A stretch of 42,377 nucleotides of DNA, taken from Fragilaria crotonensis (Eukaryota; Bacillariophyta; Fragilariophyceae; Fragilariales; Fragilariaceae). The position numbers and the translations under genes are program-made. The notes under the pieces were generated by a model, which searched no databases, was not told the origin of the DNA, and saw only the letters and a list, made by a program, of their open reading frames with translations. Where the stretch lies: the NCBI GenBank assembly GCA_022925895.1, contig JAKSYS010000550.1:1-42377 (forward strand), read 5' to 3'. Numbering within the stretch: the first letter of the stretch is position 1; the number at the start of each line of letters is the position of its first letter. Of this stretch, positions 10,408 through 21,479 are shown piece after piece.

Positions 10408-11619
10408 GCTTTCGTTGTGTCGTCGTTATGCTGTTGTTGATGGTGGAGATCCGCCTCAACGAAGGAGGCACAAGGAATAATTGGGATTGAACGGCATTAA
10501 ACATAAATTGAAGAATGTCTCTCAGTCCAATAATTTTTGATTTACATATATACTCCGACAATGTTGGTACGATCGACCAAGCGTTTAATATTACGCACAA
10601 ACATATATAGTTATATATAGAAGTGAAGGTGTGAACTGCATCGCACTATGACTCTTTTGTCTGAGAATCGTAAGTACTTCGGGCGGGTCATTTTTTCACA
10701 ATCCATTATCCGACATTCGGTCCCCATGGTCGGAATATGGAACGTTTGATTCCCGAGTTCGAATGACATTCCTGTGTCGCTACGGGTCGCCCCAATTCGA
10801 GAATTTATGGATTACATTTAATATGAATCCCTTGCCGATGCCGCGATCCCGGTTTGTAGACCTGCACTTGTCTAATAATGAGATCTCGAAAAAGACGCCC
10901 AACTGGAAAAAGTCGAGACGGTTAATAATGAGGTCTTTCGAGCCAGATACATACAGTACCCACATACTATCATACCAGGTACTACTACATGTTTCAACGT
11001 AGCACATGGGTACTACATGGTAGTCGGGGTACGGTATGTCATACGAAGACCTAAACACGTACTCGCCATCTCGCCAACACATCGTCGTGCCGGTGAACAT
11101 GGGACACACCACAGGGGCAGCGCGCAAGTGAACAAACAGTTTTGTGATGTAACAATGTAGTACAGTAGCACTTTGTGTGGTCTCCTTTTAATCACATTAT
11201 AGTTCAAGACGATTCCTTCTTGTGAACTGGTGATGTGTGTTGTTCGAAAGGACTTGGCGAGACACTAGTAGCACGAGAGAGAAAAAATGTCGACCACAAA
11301 TTTGGCGACCAACCTTCATGCCTTTCGGTCGCGACACGTCATGCGTCATTGCGAGAAAACGATCTGTCGCGTCCCCTACTATTATGCCGGTCGCCATGAT
11401 CTATACAGTCACCAATCAATCCACAGATTCAGGGCCATCAGGTCTACCGCTTCCCGCGCACCTCGACGGATCATAAAGTAGACAGGGGCTGAGGTCGCTG
11501 GTATTCTTGTCAACGGACTAACTGAGGCCCCCGTGACCATCACACCAGAGTTCGTTGGGTCGAGATTCGCTCTATACTATGCGTGCCTCCCCTTGTTGGC
11601 ACACCGTCATGCACACGAT
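10408..11619. other. Spacer, no supported gene
   Basis: This holds the promoter side of the EF-hand/PT gene and the 3' side of the hydroxylase gene. It contains a TATATA-rich stretch near 10600-10620 and GTAC-rich words near 10950-11060. Small frames such as the one at 11287-11481 show no domain or signal peptide. Confidence 0.5.
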
Positions 11620-13085
11620 TCACGTTTGAAATTTGGAATGCAGAATATCTCCATATAGTGGTCGATCTTCTGGACGAGTTATCCAAACCGTGAGCGCTAA
11701 CCGCGTGTAATGGTCCTGAATGACCTTTTCGACAGAATGCAACAATGCCGAGTCGAAAATCAACAAGCGTCCTTGGATGGGTTCAATGTCGACAGTTCGG
11801 TAGTCAGTGAACACAGACGGTGGATAGACCAAATTTTCATCAAGTCTCGCGCCTTGGGAGTTGAGATGGAGTCGAAGCGTTCCGCCATCACCGGGTTGGT
11901 AGGACTCGTTGTGACAGTAGAGGATGCATGTGTAGAGACGATGATCGCCACGCAATCCATCAAAGTTCAGTGTGTTGTCACTGTGAGTGACGTAGAACTC
12001 TCCGCTTTCGTAGGCGGCAGCCTGAACCATGTAGGGATTAGTCAATGGATTGGCATAGGTAGCCGGTAGGAGAGGTGGGTAGTCGGAGGATGATGGCATG
12101 GATAGGCATTCGTTCATGTACCCGGCGATTCCCAATAGCATATCGCACTGATCATGGACACCGCACTCGTTTGCAGCCTCTTCATCGAGAAATCTGACAG
12201 AGTCCGTCCGGATGCTTTTATCTTGAGTGGTTTTATTTGTCAACATCTCTATCAGCAACCGATTCGTCTCTTTGGACGTTGTCATTTCCGTGTCAATCAC
12301 CACGAAACCATCCTTGGCGAGCGTCTTCAAAATGTCTGCCGACAGCAACTGCGCTGCCATGCGGTTTCCTCGAGCGGCAGCGACACCAACAGATGGTGGC
12401 GCAATGCTCATGTACCTGAATGACACCTGCTCAAGTCTCGACGCGTCCACGTAGGGTCCAAACATGTCCAACTTTCTGGCGAGAAAGGCGCAAATCTGGC
12501 CGAATTCTTCCTTGGACATGCCATGGGACGATATCTGATACTCGAATGGCAGATCCGTTGGTATGGTGGGGTGTGTCAGTGTCGTGTGTTCGAGGGTTAT
12601 CGAAACGTTCTTCCCGAATGTGGGAATGAAGTACTTTCCCCGATTGTCAGGACACGCTTTGAAGTAGCCTGATGATTCTACCTAGTCCAGTATTTGGTGA
12701 ATGTATGTGTGTTAGGATATCGACTCGTTGGCATTACAATCATTCCTGTTACCTCGATCCATGCCTTTCCGCCTTTTTTTGATTTACTAAAGCACTATTA
12801 CTCGGCATTATACAGCAACAAAAAACTCACATGTTCTCGAAACAACGTCAAAAACTTGCGATCATCACTCGGGGTGAATCCTGATGCGACTGGAAGGCGA
12901 ACGGATTTCACATAAAAGCCATTGGCCAATTTGAATTTCAAAATGAAAACACACCAACAACAACATATCCTTGCTAGCATGGCACCGATTGACTCGGTGC
13001 GTTGTGATTGTTGTGAAATCAGTGTTACGCAGATGGCAACAATCGATGCAATTATATTGACACGATGAAGGCCTTGTCGGCGCAA
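11620..13085 (-). CDS. Prolyl 4-hydroxylase-like 2OG-Fe(II) dioxygenase, two exons
   Basis: Exon 1 runs 13085-12831. A 149-nt intron (12682-12830) has donor GTGAGT, a CTAAC branch-like motif and acceptor CTAG. Exon 2 runs 12681-11620. The join is phase 0 and gives 438 residues. Hydrophobic segments at the start suggest a signal anchor. The in-frame Met at 12980 (residue 36, followed by a Cys-rich hydrophobic run) is an alternative start. Motifs of the P4H family sit in exon 2: H318-S-D320 (iron ligands), distal H400 (ALLHSVEKV), and R412 in TRLALTVW, the 2-oxoglutarate contact. The family hydroxylates prolyl residues in secretory-pathway proteins using Fe(II), O2 and 2-oxoglutarate. The N-terminal 180 or so residues are not recognised. 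It diverges from the RAP gene across 382 bp. The true substrate is unknown; Pro-rich secreted proteins nearby are candidates by inference only. Confidence 0.82.
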
Positions 13086-13467
13086 TGGCGAAATCTTGTG
13101 AAGTTTGTCATTTCAGAACTCAGGACTCAAAACTCACATCGGTGAAGCGTGACTCCGTGACTGTCAGTCAGTCTGTCTGTCAGTCAGTCTGTCTGTCTGT
13201 CTGTCTGTCTGTTTCACGAGACAGCCAACGTCTGTAACCCAACCCCGACCAAAACTGTCCTGCCATACGTACAGTACATTCATAGCTTTTTTCATTTTAC
13301 TACAGTACTTGTACCATGGTACCAGGTGTCATCGGGTACAAGTACTATAAAGCAACTCCATGCCATGATCGACGACACCATTGAAAACGTTGAAAGGTCT
13401 CATTCCAGATACAGTCAAGCAGAAGGCCGGTGGACACAGGAGCTCATATTGCAAATAAGATATCAGC
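13086..13467. promoter_or_regulatory. Divergent intergenic region between hydroxylase and RAP genes
   Basis: These 382 bp lie between two outward-facing start codons, so the region must hold both 5' leaders and probably both promoters. It contains a CTGT/CAGT microsatellite (13161-13212) and a GTAC-rich stretch with near-palindromes (GTACTTGTACC, CATGGTACCAGG) at about 13270-13345. No TATA box is convincing. Confidence 0.4.
13161..13212. repeat. CTGT/CAGT tetranucleotide microsatellite
   Basis: CTGT units are interrupted twice by CAGTCAGT and end in a run of pure CTGT copies. It lies in the divergent promoter region, so length variation could affect expression of either gene (inference). Confidence 0.9.
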
Positions 13468-16107
13468 ATGAGCTGTAGTGTGTGTACTACGATGAGGACG
13501 GCGACGATCATCAGGAGGTTGGCTGCAGGGACACGTGCCAGAACGGCGACTTGCTTCCATTCGGTTCGCCATTCATCGTTTCGAACCGTGCGTTCTCAGA
13601 ATTGGCGTGACTTTCATGGATATGGAATGGTGAACTTCTCTCCATCCATCTCATTCGCAACGTCTGGGTCACTTTTAGAAAAAACCAGAACGGCTCGTTT
13701 TCATGGTACTCCTTCCATGCTTGCCGAGTCTCGCTACTTTCTCGAAATCTCGATCCTCGAAGAACTAAAATCTCAAATGCAACACTATGATAGAGGTGGG
13801 ACTACACCAGACCAGAGTGCGAAAGCGCTGGCAATATCCATCAACAAGCAAATTGTTGCACTTGGCAAAGATGGCCAGTGGAACGAAATCTTGAATTTGT
13901 ATCAGAAGCAGAAGAAGAACTTCAATGCCGTCAACTATGCAACTGTCATGTCCCAGCTAGCTCGCATCCGAGAAGTACGACAGGATGATCCATTGTTTGA
14001 ACAGTTTCTAGCTGATTTGAACGCAAAGCTACATGAGCTTGGAATACAGTGGCTTGGAGGGGTTCGGCCGTTGTCGACCATTGTCTATGCTGTCGGAAAG
14101 ATGGGACTGCTGCCGGAACGAAACTCGAGTGCAAAGCAAATAATGGCATTCTTGGAGGACAGGAAGACTGCAGAGTGGTTGATGGAAAACGGCAATCCGC
14201 AAGATGTTGCGAATTGTGCATGGGCATGGTACACTGGGAATGAAGGCTCCGAACCTTTTTACATTGCTTGATCAAAGGGCTGAATGGTTGATGGATAGTG
14301 GGAATCAGCAAAGCATTGCAAACTGTGTCTGGGCATGTGGTACACTTGGAATCAAGGCTTCGAATCTGTTTCAATTGCTTGACCAACGAGCTGATTGGGT
14401 GATAGAAAATGGGAATCCACTCGGAATGGCCAACTGTGTATGGGCATGTGCAACCCTTGGAATCGAGGCTCCGAAGCTGTTCCAGTTGCTCGACCAACGC
14501 GCTGAATGGTTGATGGAAAACGGAAATCCTCAACATGTTGCTAACTGTGTTTGGGCGTGTGGTACACTTGGATTCGTGGCTCCGAAGTTGTTTGAATTGC
14601 TTGACGATCGCGCTCGATGGCTTATGGACAATGGGACTCCACAGAGTGTTTCAAACTGTGTCTGGGCATGTGGAGCCCTTGGAATTGAGGTCCCGAACCT
14701 GTTTCACTTGCTTGACCAAAGGGCTGAATGGTTGTTGGAACACGGGAATTCACAGAGTATTGCAAACTGTGTATGGGCTTGTGGTACACTTGGAATCGAG
14801 GCATCGAACCTATTTCAATTGCTTGACCTGCGTGCTAATTGGTTGATAGAAGATGGGAATCCACAGGAAATCGCAAACTGTGTATGGGCGTGTGCAACCC
14901 TTGGAATCGATGCTCCGAAGCTGTTTAGTTTGCTCAACGAACACGCTGAACGGTTGACGGAAAGCGGGAATCCGCAGGATCTTGCAAGCTGTGTATGGGC
15001 ATGCGGCACCCTTCGAATCCAGGCTCCGACGCTATTTGAATTGCTTGACCATCGCGCTGATTGGTTGATAAAAGCGGGACTCCACAGCAAATGTCAAACT
15101 GTGTATGGGCATGTGGTACACTTGGAATCAAGGCTCCGAAGCTGTTTAGATTGCTGGACGAACACGCTGAATGGTTGATGGAAAATGGAAACTCACAGTG
15201 TATTGCGAACTGCGTATGGGCATGTGGCACCCTTCGAATCGAGGCTCCGACGCTGTTTAAATTGCTCGACCATCGCGCTGACTGGTTGATGGAAAATGGA
15301 AATTCACAGTGTGTTTCAAACTGTGCATGGGCGTGTGGTGCGCTTGGAATCGAGGCTCCGAAGCTGTTTCAATTGCTTGACCATCGCGCTGAATGGTTGA
15401 TGGAGAATGGGTCTCCACAGTGTATTGCAAACTGCGCATGGGCGCTTGCTGTGTTGGGAATTCACGCGCCAGGCTTTTTCTCGGCATTGGACCGTTGCCT
15501 CAACAAGTTTTTGGCTGATGCCGATTTCCATCAGTTGTGCAATGTATGCTACGCCATAACAGTCCTCGACCACAGATATTTGAATCAGGGGGATCTGTTA
15601 CACATGCTGTGGTCCAGCCTCTTAGACCGAAAGCTCGATGATTTGCCTGATGAAGCATTGGCGCAAATTCTATACATTCAGACTTTTTCATCAGCGTATG
15701 GTATTGACCTGTCGAGCCCGCCATCAGATCTTCAAAGTAAGCTTGTGCAATATACATTCACAACAGAATCCTCCAAATTTGAAACGAATGTGTCAGATAC
15801 GCTCCTTGACATGGGATTTACCCACCAACGCGAATTTTCTCCTTTGGAATCCATCCCGGGACTGCTTTCGATCGACATTGCCTGCCCTGATCGCATGGTT
15901 GCTGTTGAATGCGATGGCCCAAGCCATTACCTGTCAATTATTGGTGATGGGACCCGTCGAGAAAAGGGACCAACCAAGGCAAAGCGTCGTCTATTGCAAC
16001 ACCTCGGTTGGAATGTCATTAATCTGAATTGGGCTGAATCACAGGAGCACAAAATGAGCAAAGAGTGGCTCGTTGGCAAATTGTCAGAAGGTGGAGTTGA
16101 ATTATGA
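13468..16107 (+). CDS. RAP-domain protein with 37-residue helical repeats (two frameshifts as written)
   Basis: The ATG at 13468 opens an Arg/Ser/Thr-rich, acid-poor N-terminus typical of a mitochondrial or plastid presequence. About 230 residues later come eleven near-identical 37-residue repeats (consensus LGIEAPKLF.LLD.RAEWL, ENGNPQ, ANCVWACGT) and a degenerate twelfth. The C-terminus is a RAP domain (about 15860-16080: DIACPDRMVAVECDGPSHY, then KRRLLQHLGWNVINLNW). RAP and OPR-like proteins bind organelle RNA and act in its processing or translation. The frame is broken twice: a 2-nt loss near 14227 (CATGGTAC where other repeats read CATGTGGTAC) and a 1-nt loss in the A-run at about 15070. 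Net loss is 3 nt, so both ends share a frame while the middle 840 nt do not. Because the repeats are otherwise clean, either very recent loss or read error is likely. Confidence 0.85.
14234..15453 (+). repeat. Eleven tandem 111-bp units coding the 37-residue repeats
   Basis: Unit borders at 111-nt spacing start at 14234; unit 8 (15011-15120) is one base short. Units 1-4 resemble units 5-8 one for one (1/5 share NLF and SIANC; 2/6 share ASNLFQLL and CVWACAT; 4/8 share FELLD and GTPQ), implying a 444-bp duplication. Units 7-8 and 9-10 form a second pair with EHAE then LR.APTLF..LLDHRADW, implying a later 222-bp duplication. Confidence 0.9.
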
Positions 16108-16820
16108 AAAGTAGTCCTATCCATCTGATGATGCATTTTTCCCAATGACGGAGCATCTGTTGAGGAATAAGATACGCTCTTTGGTGAATAACCCCTAACC
16201 CCATCTTGTGCTATTGCGACGCGGTAGATTCACTGATATCTGCAGTCGTGCCGACCAGTACATTTCATGGACCTGATTGTCCTCAAGTCTGTCAAGTTCT
16301 TGGTTTTAGGCAGTTTTCGATCTGCAGAAGTCGATTCGTACTCACATCGGCAATCGGTATGTAGTCTGCCAAACATTTTGTTGGTATTAGAGCATATCTT
16401 CCGATTTTGCCCTTCCTATCTGTCGTGCTCTATGATGATCTTAACGGTATGACGACAATCAAGTTTTGTCAGTTCTCTCATCCTGCGTCTCGCCTCCAGA
16501 ATCAGCGTCTGTCGCCACTATCGGATGAACTAGTTTTGCTTGTGGGAGGGGATTCGTGTTGTGTAGGATATTACCCGCGACACTTAGAGACAGTAATGTA
16601 GATCAGCGCGATGTGCTTGAGCTGTAGTACTCCTGCATACTGCAAACCTGATAGCGTTATATAGTGCTCAAAGACTTCGCTCATGGTACGCTATAGTGAT
16701 TAGAAGTGTTCCGAAAACACCGCGTTACGAGTTTTTCTTTGTGTCGTGTCGAATGTGTTGTAACTTTTGAGGGTGTCTCAACAGCCCGGATCAGTCATCT
16801 CACCAGGGACGTAAGTGCCT
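16108..16820. other. Convergent 3' spacer
   Basis: This separates the ends of the RAP gene (plus) and the nardilysin gene (minus). Short frames present have no recognisable features. No strong hairpin or repeat was seen. Confidence 0.5.
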
Positions 16821-19800
16821 TCAATAGACCTTTCCCCATGTTGCTCCTCCAACGCTGGCGTGCACCGCGCGAACCTGCTCATCTACAAAGGCTGGAATCG
16901 ATTCACTCTCACCAACACACGGTCGTCCCTCGGCACAGGCTTCTCCCCCATTTCCAATCACTTGGACTACCAGAGCTCGACGGTCGCGCATCTTGCCGTC
17001 CTTGTCACATGGCAGCAACCATTTATCGAAGGCAGTAATAACAGTCTTCTTCGTGATCGATCGCAGTGCCAGAGCTTCGTTACGATATACCTCCCAATCA
17101 AACCGTCTGTCTTGGATTTCACTCCAATAACAGCCAGTTTCTTCGGACAACGAGTTGAACATTTCCAGTTTGTTCTTTGCAAGTCCAACCAAATGCTCCA
17201 TGAATTGTTCGTCTTTCATGTCAACGAGCGTGTTCTTGTAGTGTTGCAAGAAGGTGTCGATCCTTTTGGTTATTTCATCCTAACAATGGAAAATCTGGGT
17301 AAGGCCAAACTAATCCAGACGCGTCCCTTAATCGCAACCACCGTCAAGTATACTTACAGCGCTCTTGGTCGAAGACACAACTACAAAGTGTATACCCATG
17401 ATTCCGCACGTCCAACGCGAGTCGCAAGAAACGCTGTATCCAAACTGGTCTTTTGTCCGAAGTTGGTCATACAGTGGTTCCGCCATCATGTGGGTTAACA
17501 TGTCAATTGTCACCCTGTCTGTGATGTTGTCCTTCCCAACCTGAAAGTAGACCTCAACAGCAGTGTTGGGTTCGACTACATTCTTGGTGGGACAGATGGC
17601 ATAGAATGGCTCAGGCTTGAGCGGGAATTGAATCACTGGCTCGGTGGGATACCCCTTGTTCGCAATTGGGGCACCTCCGGAAGTCGCCAGACACGCCAGG
17701 ATAGCATCACGTGCAGCGAGGGCGTCATCGATATCAACGTTGCCATGATACAAGGCTTCAGCTGAAACCGAAGACATGACTTCTGTAATTATCTCAGTGA
17801 AGGCCGACTCGGTAATGCCTTTGATAGCCTCCGACTGCGAAACGAGCATGAGCAAACGCAGGCAGTTGCAACCTAAATCGATTCAAGAACATTCTGTCAA
17901 TATCGTACCTTCTCGAACGCCGACCAGCTTGTAGAACGCAAGCATTTGATTCGAACTTGACTCGCAAGATGTGATGGCTTCAAGCCTGAATTTTCGTACT
18001 TGCGCATTAACACCTCGAGGCAGGCGTCGAAACGACCTTCTAGCACAGTGTCTGGCAGACCCTGAGTCGCCGAACGACCCCTGAAACTAAGTAGGACGGA
18101 AAATATCTCCAGAAACAGAGCCAACAACTTATCATCGAATCCGTGTACTCGGACAGAGAAGCCAAGGTCATTGCTTGACACTGTGCTCGCGAGGTCGCAA
18201 ACACTTGCCAAGTACGAGACTTCTGTCACAGCGTCAGTACATAGACTGACAAGCAAATCAGAGCACGCTTGGTGAAGAGGCGTTTTATTCGCACCGCCGC
18301 AGATGAGTCTTAATCTCAGCTCGGCGATCGGCCGTTTGAACTTGCGATCTTGAAGATGCCACAGCTTGAGTTCGGGGCGGTTGTAAATGAGTTTTGGGAG
18401 TCGCGATTCCGATAGTGCAGGGGGGATAGCTGGAAATAAGGATCCGTCTTGGACCTCAAAGTCGCTGTCATCGCCGTACTTGAGCACAGCTCGTGCGCCG
18501 TCCTTCGCCAACGACACAAGTCTAAACTTGATACTTTTCTTATCGAGTGTCCCCTCAAAGCCAGGAACCAACGACGTAACAGTTAGCGTCGTGATTTCGT
18601 GGTCAATAACATGCCACTTTTCATCTTCATCTTCATACGAAAGCAAAACTGTGTTCATTGTCGCATTGTACTTGACCATGGTGGCAGGGAACCACGACTA
18701 GTGCGCAGCACGGAAAGTTAGAAAAGCAGACAGAAGCAAACACAAAAGCGTCTACGAACTTACCTTTCGCTTGCCAACGGAAATACAAAGCTTCAACGAT
18801 GAGTTCAGAAGCGGATGATCGCTGTCGTCTTCGGGCAGAAGCTTGAGGGCTAGTTTCTCAGGGACGAATGGGTTCTTGGGTGGAAGTGCCAGCATGGACT
18901 CTGATGGTGGTAATTGTGGTGTTGCGGCGTTGGACCATTGCTCAAGTGTTTCGTTGGCAATGTCTTCGACCCAATAGCGGGTTCCAAACATGGGTTCCTC
19001 CAGTGGAGTGCCAGCCAATGTGGGATCAAATGATCCGAGAGGAACCTGTCGCTGTGCGTCCTCTCTCTTCATTTCGTCACTGGTATTGGCGGCATTCGAT
19101 TCGCGTCCAAGTGGGAGGACATGAGATCAATTCTGGTGTTGCTGGGAGTCAAATGATTGTCCAGTAGGTCTTTGATAGCGCCTTCATCATAATCAAAAAA
19201 GAGGTCTCGACAATCCAAGAGTCGATCAGCGGGTGTGTTGAAATGGGGTGCCAGGCGATCAGCAATTCTCTCAACAAATTCCTGAGGATTTTCTTCGTCG
19301 CTGTACTGGTATGACACTGCATGGGTCAACTTGAGTTCTTCGTGAATCCATTCTGGCAATTGACCGTTCTCACAGAGGTAGCGCAGCATGCCAATGTATG
19401 CAAAGACCTCTTGGACAACGTCTTGCCAATGATTCATGCCCTCTTCCGACAGGGAGCAACTGACAACAAACAGTGCGTGTGAGGAGGCACATTCGACTCC
19501 TTCAGTTCCCACTCCAGCATAACAGCTAGTTACCAATGATTTTTTCTTGAGCGATGCCAAGATCGATCCCTTGGCTTCATGTCCCAACAGGTGTGCCAAA
19601 TAGTCGCAAGGTTTGGCCCGCCAATGCGATAATTGTGGCGGAACTTGCCATGTGATGGACAACGAATGGCGATCCAGTACTGGGATAAGTCTATAAATCG
19701 TTTGAAGGGAAGATTTGGGCATTGGGAGTGGATTCCTGGACATGACAGTGTCCAACGTTGCATCCCAAGTACCCGCATGGTTGTAGGTCAATGCAAAGGC

Positions 19801-20700
19801 AGGTTGTTGCCTCGGAGCCGGAGGAATGTCAGAAAATGACTTTTCCACCCGTCTTTGCAATTCGTCAAGAGAAAAGGCTCCAATCACGACGAGTCTCATG
19901 TTGGCAGCAAAGTAGTATTGGTTATAAAACTCACGCAGCAGTTGCATGACATTGACCCCGTGTTGCGCTGGAGTATCCTTGAGGGATTGCAAGTTCCCCC
20001 AAGAGAACTTGCAGAATGGTTGGGTTCCCGAAGTATGACACTGGAGCTGCTGGAGGCGGCACTGGTCATTGTTTTTGCTTAGCTGAAACTCCGATTCGAT
20101 ACTATTAAGTTCTCGTTCAACTGCATCTTCCTTCATGAGTGGATTGATGAAGAACTGGGCAAACATGTCGAGTGCTGGAAATAGTTTTTCTTGTGGAATC
20201 TCCAAATGATAGACGGTGTATTCAATCTCCGTGTAGGCATTATCACTCCCACCATGTTTCGAAAGAAAGGCATCGTAGGCATTTTCCTGAGGATATTTTT
20301 CGGTTCCCATGAAGAGCATGTGTTCGAGGAAATGAGCCAAACCCTGAGCTTCTGGTGGATCATACATGGACCCGACTCCGACGACCAAGGCCGCAGCGGC
20401 ATCGCGCAAACCATCATCGGCTTCTCCCTTACCACTATCATGAGTTCCATCATCACTATCATCATCATCATCACTTTCATCCACACCAGGCTTTTTCTGA
20501 TCGGCATCGTCGTCCATGTCATCATCGTCGTCGTCATCGGCATAAAACAAATCTTGGTGCATCGCCAAAGTATCAGAAACTAGAACGGCTCGAAGACCAT
20601 TGGAGCAAGATTTGACGGTAGACCTTTTGTCTAGTGGAGACCTTGAAACATTTAGATCTGGTCCTTCCAAGGACGACGTCAAAGTAGGCATTCCCTCCAT
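16821..20700 (-). CDS. Nardilysin-type M16 zinc metalloprotease, four exons, one frameshift
   Basis: The start is taken at ATG 20700 (MEGMPTLTSS); the frame is open further upstream but has no ATG there. Exons are 20700-18764, 18697-17909, 17834-17358 and 17279-16821, with phase-0 introns of 66, 74 and 78 nt (donors GTAAGT, GTACGA, GTAAGT). The inverted zinc motif HFLEH is at H123-H127, with the third ligand probably E204 in NSIESEF. An Asp-rich insertion (about residues 54-98) sits just before the zinc site, as in nardilysins and unlike plain insulysin. Later M16 landmarks are FGTRYWVEDI, EALYHGN, DQFGYSVSC and DEITKRIDTFL. An extra segment of about 100 residues lies between NPFVPEKLA and LKLWHLQDRKF. 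One base seems missing near 19112-19118 (CCTCCC run): upstream reads DLMSS and the other frame continues PLGRESNAANTSDEMKRED. Corrected length is about 1,220 residues. It has no signal peptide and is probably cytosolic, cleaving peptides at dibasic or similar sites. Confidence 0.88.
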
Positions 20701-21479
20701 TGTTTGATGCGTTTGTTTGTACTTTACCAGCGGCAGCCAATGCTTTACGGTGACCCAGAATTTGCTGCTGACTGCCTTGCTGACACTCACTAGGAACTGC
20801 GACTTGATTGTTCCAATCTTGCAACAATTGGGCTGCTGAGGAATCAACGCTACAGTCCTTTGCGTATCAATAGGTGGATTTGTTGTCGATGGTGGATGGT
20901 TGAGCGCATCTCACCTGGGCACCGTATGATACAACGAAAACTCCCTCCAAGGTTGATGTGATACTCACGGTAGACCTACCCTAGTACAGTAGTAGTAGCT
21001 ACGACTTGTACTGGAGAATTTGTTTCATACTCCGAGTATACCAGTATAAATATATAGATAGATGTAGAAAAGTTCGTACAGTACATTTGTATCATACTCG
21101 GAGTAGCAATTTGCGTATGAGCACCAAAGCGCTCACTCGTACTCGAGCAACATGCTCTATAGTACCCCAGAGTTTTCAAAAAAAATAAACTTTTTACTTG
21201 TAGACCTACTACAATCTTACGTACGAGGTATCATACAAGTGTACTCCGAAGTCCGAAGTACTTCTACCTTGTACTCGTTGTACTCGTACCAGATACAGTA
21301 CGTTGCAAAGTGGTATCAAAATCCAAGAGACGGTGTTTTCCACAAGATTTCTCCTTTTAAGACCACTGAACTATATTCGGCGCTCATAATACCGCTGTCG
21401 GCATGGAATCCCACCATGCCGATATTCGCAAAAGGGCAACGTACAACCACGCACCCGACCCGAATACATCAACGTTCCT
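20701..21479. other. Spacer, GTAC- and ACTCCGAGTA-rich
   Basis: This is the 5' side of the nardilysin gene and the 3' side of the next gene. Around 20980-21310 it is dense in GTAC and near-palindromic ACTCCGAGT/ACTCGGAGT words. No gene is supported. Confidence 0.5.

Noticed and set aside
10740-10800. tRNA-like GAGTTCGAATGAC motif
   Set aside because: A T-loop-like GTTCGAATG is present, but no matching A box, acceptor stem or anticodon arm could be folded around it.
11287-11481. Small plus-strand frame in the spacer
   Set aside because: 64 codons, His/Arg-rich, no signal peptide, domain or conserved-looking start context.
13161-13212. CRISPR-like or structured repeat array
   Set aside because: It is a pure tetranucleotide microsatellite with no spacers.
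14204-14271. Possible introns explaining the RAP frame changes
   Set aside because: Comparison with neighbouring repeats shows simple losses of 2 nt and 1 nt, with no inserted sequence bearing splice signals.
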